Origin: Acanthamoeba castellanii str. Neff
Taxonomy: Eukaryota > Discosea > Longamoebia > Acanthamoebidae
NCBI RefSeq assembly: GCF_000313135.1
Contig: NW_004457242.1
Location: 109,928 to 132,123, forward strand
DNA: 22,196 bases
Direction: 5' to 3'
Shown one piece after another: positions 18,071 to 22,196 of this stretch (positions are counted from its first letter, which is position 1; every line of letters starts with the position of its first letter). The position numbers were made by a program, and so were the translations under genes. The notes beneath the pieces are model-generated. The model was given only the letters and a program-made list of their open reading frames with translations. It did no database searches and was not told the origin of the DNA.

Positions 18071-19587
18071 ATGAAGAGAAATCTCTGCGTGGCCCAAAAA
18101 GGGGCAGCAACACCCCACCCTGCGCAGCATCTTCCTCTTCCTCTTGGGCGGAGCCTTTGTACTGAGCGGACAACACCGGATTTATTTCGCCCGTTTAATT
18201 TCTTGGTCTATTTCCCTTTTTTATATGGCCCGCAACCCAAAGTGCGCAACGAGTGGTGGCGGGAGGTTGAGGCATTGTCCACACCGACGCTGAGGGCCTA
18301 CCTCAACATGCACGGGACGGACACCTTCTACGGGATGCAGAAGAGCGACCTCATCGAGAGGGTCAAAGCCACTGCCGGCACCAGGCCTTCGACTTCTTCA
18401 TCCACCGATACGCCTCCGCGAGGGGCAGCACCTTCATCCTCGTCCTCGTCCTCCTCGTCATCGTCATCTTCATCGTCATCATCATTTCGCCCATCATCCA
18501 CTTCATCGTCCCGCACACCGGAAGATGTCCTCTCGGATCTCTTCTCGGGGCTATTCCCATCGGACCAGCACAACTCGCACCCGCAGACCCCGCACGCGCA
18601 ATCTCAACCATCGAATGCCTATCCGGGCAATGCTGGTCCGACGAGGAGCCACGCGCGGGACCGCAGCAACAGTGCACACGCAGCTCCTTCACAACAGTAC
18701 CCCACAAATGCTGGCTCTGCGAGGCCCTCAACAAGCAGCAGTGCGGCGCAAGCAACGAGGTCTTCGACCGAGGCACGAACCACATCTGTGGGCGGTGGTG
18801 GCTACGATTTCACGCGCGTACGAGAGTTGACAAACGAGGAGGCTGAGTATGTGCGCTCGCTCCCTATCCGACAACTCAAGACCATTCTTCACGACCAGAA
18901 GGTGCGTAGAATAGATATAGACATCTCGCTCTGTGGGCCGAACCTGAACCCTCTAAAAAATTGTGCTCACGTATGCAGTGCGGAGACAGTGGGTGCATCG
19001 AAAAGTCAGATCTAATTGACCGAGTGTTGCTCTGTATGAGCTCACAAGGTGTGTGATCACTCACCGTCCCATAACTATAGTTCATGTCCACTCAACTGGC
19101 AAACTGGAGGATCGAAGCCAAGGACAAAGGACTAATCCCTCTTACTTCTGCAGGTTGGAAGGGAAAGCCTCTCTATCGACCCAAACCAGAGCATGACAGA
19201 AGCCAAGAAGACCAGAAACCCTCGTATGATGCACAAAAGCCGGCTCAAGAAGAGACCGAGCCAGACGTGTGCAAGATATGCTATGATCGCGAGATCAACT
19301 GCGTGTTCCTGTACGCTACCGCTCTCATCCACTCATGCATTTGTGTGTGTTGTTCTTTGTGGGGGAAACTGACCCTGCTGCATCTTTTGCTGCTGCAGCG
19401 AGTGTGGCCATTTGTGCTCGTGTGTCGGTACGCTTGCTTGGTCTTGTTGCTCTTAGGGTTATCTGAGTTAGCTTATGCTAACACGTGTTTACCCAACGAC
19501 ACACCTGCAGAGTGTGGGCGGCAGATGAAGGACTGTCCCATATGCAGGCGGCCGATTGCTCGGGTGGTGGAGATATTCAAAAGTTGA
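18071..19587 (+). CDS. CARP/RNF34-like RING E3 ubiquitin ligase with two SAP-like modules
   Basis: Five exons: 18071-18901, 18979-19048, 19154-19310, 19399-19427 and 19511-19587, giving 387 residues. A first SAP-like module lies at about 58-97 (LSTPTLRAYLNMHG, then MQKSDLIERV). A Ser/Pro/Gln-rich linker with a 17-Ser run follows. A second module lies at about 250-295 (SLPIRQLKTILHDQK spliced to CGDSGCIEKSDLIDRV), closely like the SAP-like repeat of RNF34/RFFL. The RING finger lies at 340-375 (CKICYDREINCVFLECGH, then CSCVECGRQMKDCPIC), and the protein ends VVEIFKS, like the VFKS end of CARP proteins. RING ligases of this type recruit E2 enzymes to ubiquitinate substrates, often at endosomes. 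The N-terminal FYVE-like zinc finger of animal CARPs is not visible. The start is uncertain: ATG 18071 is only 44 nt after the receptor stop, and the first 55 residues resemble nothing. The acceptor at 19153 is supported by a CTAAT branch-like site and a pyrimidine tract. Confidence 0.8.
18434..18484 (+). repeat. Poly-serine microsatellite (TCA/TCG/TCC) in the RING ligase
   Basis: Seventeen serine codons in a row using mixed TCC, TCG and TCA, inside the linker between the two SAP-like modules. Mixed codons show it is not a pure DNA trinucleotide repeat. It probably encodes a flexible, phosphorylatable linker. Confidence 0.85.
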
Positions 19588-19953
19588 GGCTGAGGCAGCG
19601 CCAACGTTTTCCTTTTGGCCATCTTGGGAGAACACACTTCACCAGATGAAGGACGTCCACGGCCAGCCCACTCGGGTTGTGGTGCTCGTCCAACACGTGT
19701 TGGTCGGGCTTGGCACGCTGCCCTGGGCTCGTTGTAAATGTAGAGAGAGTGACCACCGGGGTCGAGTTGTCGTGCAGAACGAACGTAAAGAAAAAGAAGG
19801 GAAAACACCATTTATTTATTGAAAGGGTGGCCGAAGTGAAACGCGCTTCAGCACCAACCGAACAGCAGTGCGGCGAACCACGTGGTCGACACAATTTCAC
19901 AGTCTTGCCTGCTGCCGTCTCTGTGTTTCTTTCGCACCCTCACTCACAACGCG
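19588..19953. other. Intergenic region between the RING ligase and kelch-F-box genes
   Basis: 366 bp with no supported gene. It holds the 3' UTR of the RING ligase and the promoter of the kelch gene, both on the plus strand. ATTTATTTATT at 19810-19820 reads as AATAAAT on the minus strand, where no gene ends, so it is probably not a signal. No clear TATA, CCAAT or plus-strand AATAAA was seen. An ATG at 19882 is in frame with the kelch start at 19954 and is an alternative start. Confidence 0.5.
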
Positions 19954-22196
19954 ATGCTGCATTTTGGCAAGAAGAACGCGACGAAAAGCAAGCGAGGTAC
20001 CTGCTCTCTCTATAACTTTTTTGAAATAATACGTTTCTCCTTCAGTCCATTTATGGATTTTATATTTGTGATAAACGCGGCACCACCAGGGGTGGAGTGG
20101 GAGGGGCGCACCAATTGGAACCAACTGGCCACTGGCGGCGACGCGCCGCCGGCTCGCTACGGCCACTCCCTCGTCACCATCCGAGCACCCGCTTCTAAGG
20201 GCTCCGGCACAGCGGCTTCGGTGATACTCTTCGGCGGGTCCAACCAAGTCGAGTTCTCCAACGAGGTCTTTGCGCTCTCGTGGCGCGACAAGCGCTGGCG
20301 CGTGCTGCAGGAGGGCGGCCCTGACGAGGACGCGCCGCCCGCGCAGCAAGGCGGCGCCGCGGCGACGATGCCCATCAAGCGCCACTTCCACACGGCCGTC
20401 GTGTGGCCCAACCCGGCGGCCGCTTCCTCGTCAAACGGCGAACCGAACCACAACGACAAGAAGGAGAAGAAGGACAAGAAAGACAAGAAGGGCAAGCAGA
20501 AGTGCGAAGAGGCTGAGCATAACCACAACAAGGAGGAGGAAGCGGAGGAGGGAGGAGAAAAGCCCTCGCCGGCCGGCAAGATGTTCGTCTTCGGCGGCAA
20601 GAGCAACGGCTACCTCAACGACCTCTGGCAGTTCGACCCCGGTTCGTCCTTTGCTGGCCCAACACCAGGGCTCTTTTTCACCTCTGGGAACTGAACCCAA
20701 CTGACGACCCATAATAACGACCACGACCACGACCTTCTCAGAGGCGAATACGTGGGAGGAGGTGAAGCCGGCGGATCAAGCCAACCGGCTGCCGGTGAAG
20801 CGCTACGGCCACAGCGCGGTGGTGCGCGATGACGAGATGTGGGTGTTCGGCGGATTCGACAGCGATTCGTGGACCTGCTCCGATCTGTGGTCCTTCCACT
20901 TTGGTACGCGACATCTCTCCCCCTTGGGTGTGAGCACGTTAATGCGAAAGGCATGCCGACACTCACACTCGTGTCGCTGTGTGCATGTACAGTGAGCAAG
21001 GAGTGGAAGAGATCCGAGTTCAAGAAGAACAAGCCGGCACCCGCACCGCGGTTCCAACACTCAGCAGTGTACAGCAGGACGCGCGACCGCATGTTCGTGT
21101 TTGGGGGCCAGGGCGACAAGAATGCCGTCATGGCCGACCTGTGGAGCTTTGACTTCAGTTGCGTGTCCCTCTCTCCCTTTCACTTGTATCATCCGCTGCC
21201 AGTTTGCGTGCTGATTTGTTGTTGGGCGCAATCAGAAAAATGCAAGTGGGAGCAGCTGGGCGGCACCCAGCAAGCGACCGGCGACGCAGCAAAACAGAAG
21301 GACAGCAGCAGCAAGGCTGCGTCGCAGGGACCAAGACCAGAGGCGCGGTACGGCCATGTGGCACTGTGCGATGCCCAAGGCGAGCACATGGTCGTCATGG
21401 GCGGCTTCAACAAGCGACAGTCCTTTTCCGACATCTGGCAGTTCCACTTCGGTATACTTTTGCGCTCAACCACGCCCGCACCGCGCTGCACAAGTGTGAA
21501 CAAGCTTTGCTTGACCTAACCTAACTTACCCATTACCAACAGCAACCGGCAAATGGATGAAGTGGGATGTGCGCGGGACAGCACCGCGCGGCATGGTCTT
21601 CCATGCGGCGACGTGGATTGACGAGCTGACTCTGTTCACGTTTGGCGGGCGCGATGGCCAATCCCAGTTTTTCGACGATGCCAAATACCGTACATTCCCT
21701 ACCAGTGTTGTGGTGTTGTGGTGTGGGGTGGTGCGAATGGTTGCGGGTTGTGTGTGCGGTGTGCGTGTGTGCAGTTGTTGACCACTGTGCTTACCTTCTG
21801 CGATGGCCAGTGGTGTTGCCCCAGCCGGAGGTGGTGAACGACAAGAAGAAGGGAGGCAAGAGAAACAAGAAGTCCCAACAACGTGGACCAGATCTGGAGG
21901 CTCTGGTGCCAGACGAAGTGCTGCTTCTCATCTTCTCCTATCTTCGCAACGATGTCACTTCCCTGTGCCAAGCTGCTTGCGCCTGTCGTCGGTATGGTGT
22001 TTAGGCGCTGCGTGTGCGGTGGTGCGTGCGCGGTGGTCCGAAATGTTCACTTTGTGAGGCATGAACTGTGCAGGTGGAACATGATGATCACGCTGGAGAA
22101 CACCCTCTGGGTGGATGCTGTTCAGGCCATTCCCCAGTTGGCCTGGAGAAATTTGCACCAGTTCCGCGACGTGCCTGGAGGCATGCGCAGTGTATT
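19954..22196 (+). CDS. Kelch-repeat protein with a downstream F-box, 3' end beyond the window
   Basis: Exons: 19954-19996, 20090-20641, 20742-20903, 20993-21157, 21236-21451, 21543-21689, 21811-21991 and 22074-22196 (runs off the edge). About 529 residues are visible. Six kelch units form a probable propeller; five have the RYGHSxxx...FVFGG...DLWxFxF...W pattern and the sixth is divergent. A 37-residue Lys/Glu-rich insert lies in the second unit and Gln/Ser-rich inserts lie between later units. A basic linker (DKKKGGKRNKK) leads to an F-box at about 456-495 (LVPDEVLLLIFSYLRND, then CACRRWNMMI). F-box proteins bind Skp1 in SCF ubiquitin ligases and kelch propellers bind the substrate, so this is probably an SCF adaptor. 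Introns fall at the same place in successive kelch units, all in phase 1. Intron 1 (93 nt) has no in-frame stop, so a retained form would stay open. Confidence 0.85.
20452..20562 (+). repeat. Charged low-complexity insert (Lys then Glu rich) in the kelch protein
   Basis: 37 codons dominated by Lys (KKEKKDKKDKK) and then Glu (EEEAEEGGEK), with a short His/Asn patch between. It sits inside the second kelch unit, between the RHFHTAVVW strand and the MFVFGGK strand. It therefore forms a long loop projecting from the propeller. A nuclear-localisation or RNA/acidic-partner contact is possible but not shown. Confidence 0.8.

Noticed and set aside
19084..19153. Coding extension of the RING ligase beginning at the ATG at 19084
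   Set aside because: This segment ends in a branch-like CTAAT, a pyrimidine tract and CAG, and splicing it out joins exon 2 to exon 3 in the correct phase. It is better read as intron.
1..22196. tRNA, rRNA, CRISPR arrays, insertion sequences
   Set aside because: None found by eye: no cloverleaf-like B-box pattern, no regularly spaced direct repeats, no transposase. CRISPR would not be expected in a eukaryotic nuclear genome.

Overview
This window looks like nuclear DNA from a free-living amoeba, most likely Acanthamoeba or a close relative. The evidence is GC-rich coding sequence, 46 short spliceosomal introns (63-133 nt, GT-AG) that I could place by frame and homology, and a receptor that joins a bacterial-type binding ectodomain to two TKL-type kinases with a class III cyclase-like domain between them. 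I recognised the species by family resemblance only; no database was searched. Exon boundaries were placed by hand. In every gene except the two cut by the window edges, the exons sum to an open frame from ATG to stop.

Layout: (1) 1-1850 (+), 3' end of a NOL6/UTP22 ribosome-biogenesis gene. (2) 2011-3949 (-), a secreted or lysosomal sedolisin (S53) protease, convergent with gene 1. (3) 4107-6800 (-), a 13-exon SGLT-like sodium/sugar symporter. (4) 6993-9217 (+), an AIFM2/FSP1-like FAD oxidoreductase with an N-terminal DEP domain, divergent from gene 3. (5) 9415-11220 (-), an intronless secreted protein joining a beta-propeller to a type 1 periplasmic-binding-like domain. (6) 12016-18026 (+), an 1801-residue receptor: two PstS-like domains, EGF, TM, kinase, cyclase-like domain, kinase. 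(7) 18071-19587 (+), a CARP/RNF34-like RING ubiquitin ligase. (8) 19954 to the window edge (+), a kelch-repeat protein with an F-box after the repeats.

The most interesting part is 9.4-18.0 kb. Two genes built on bacterial-type solute-binding domains, one secreted and one a transmembrane kinase, lie head to head across a 795-bp intergenic region holding five CCAAT boxes. In the receptor, the membrane-proximal kinase is non-RD (HCD in place of HRD), the cyclase-like domain has lost several catalytic residues, and the distal kinase looks intact. A sensing module for bacteria or nutrients is a reasonable hypothesis but is not shown by the sequence. The other genes are mostly housekeeping, feeding or protein-turnover functions with no obvious pathway link. 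At genome level, donors starting GTAC predominate (25 of 46), and six introns carry a C-tract just after the donor, always C on the transcript strand.
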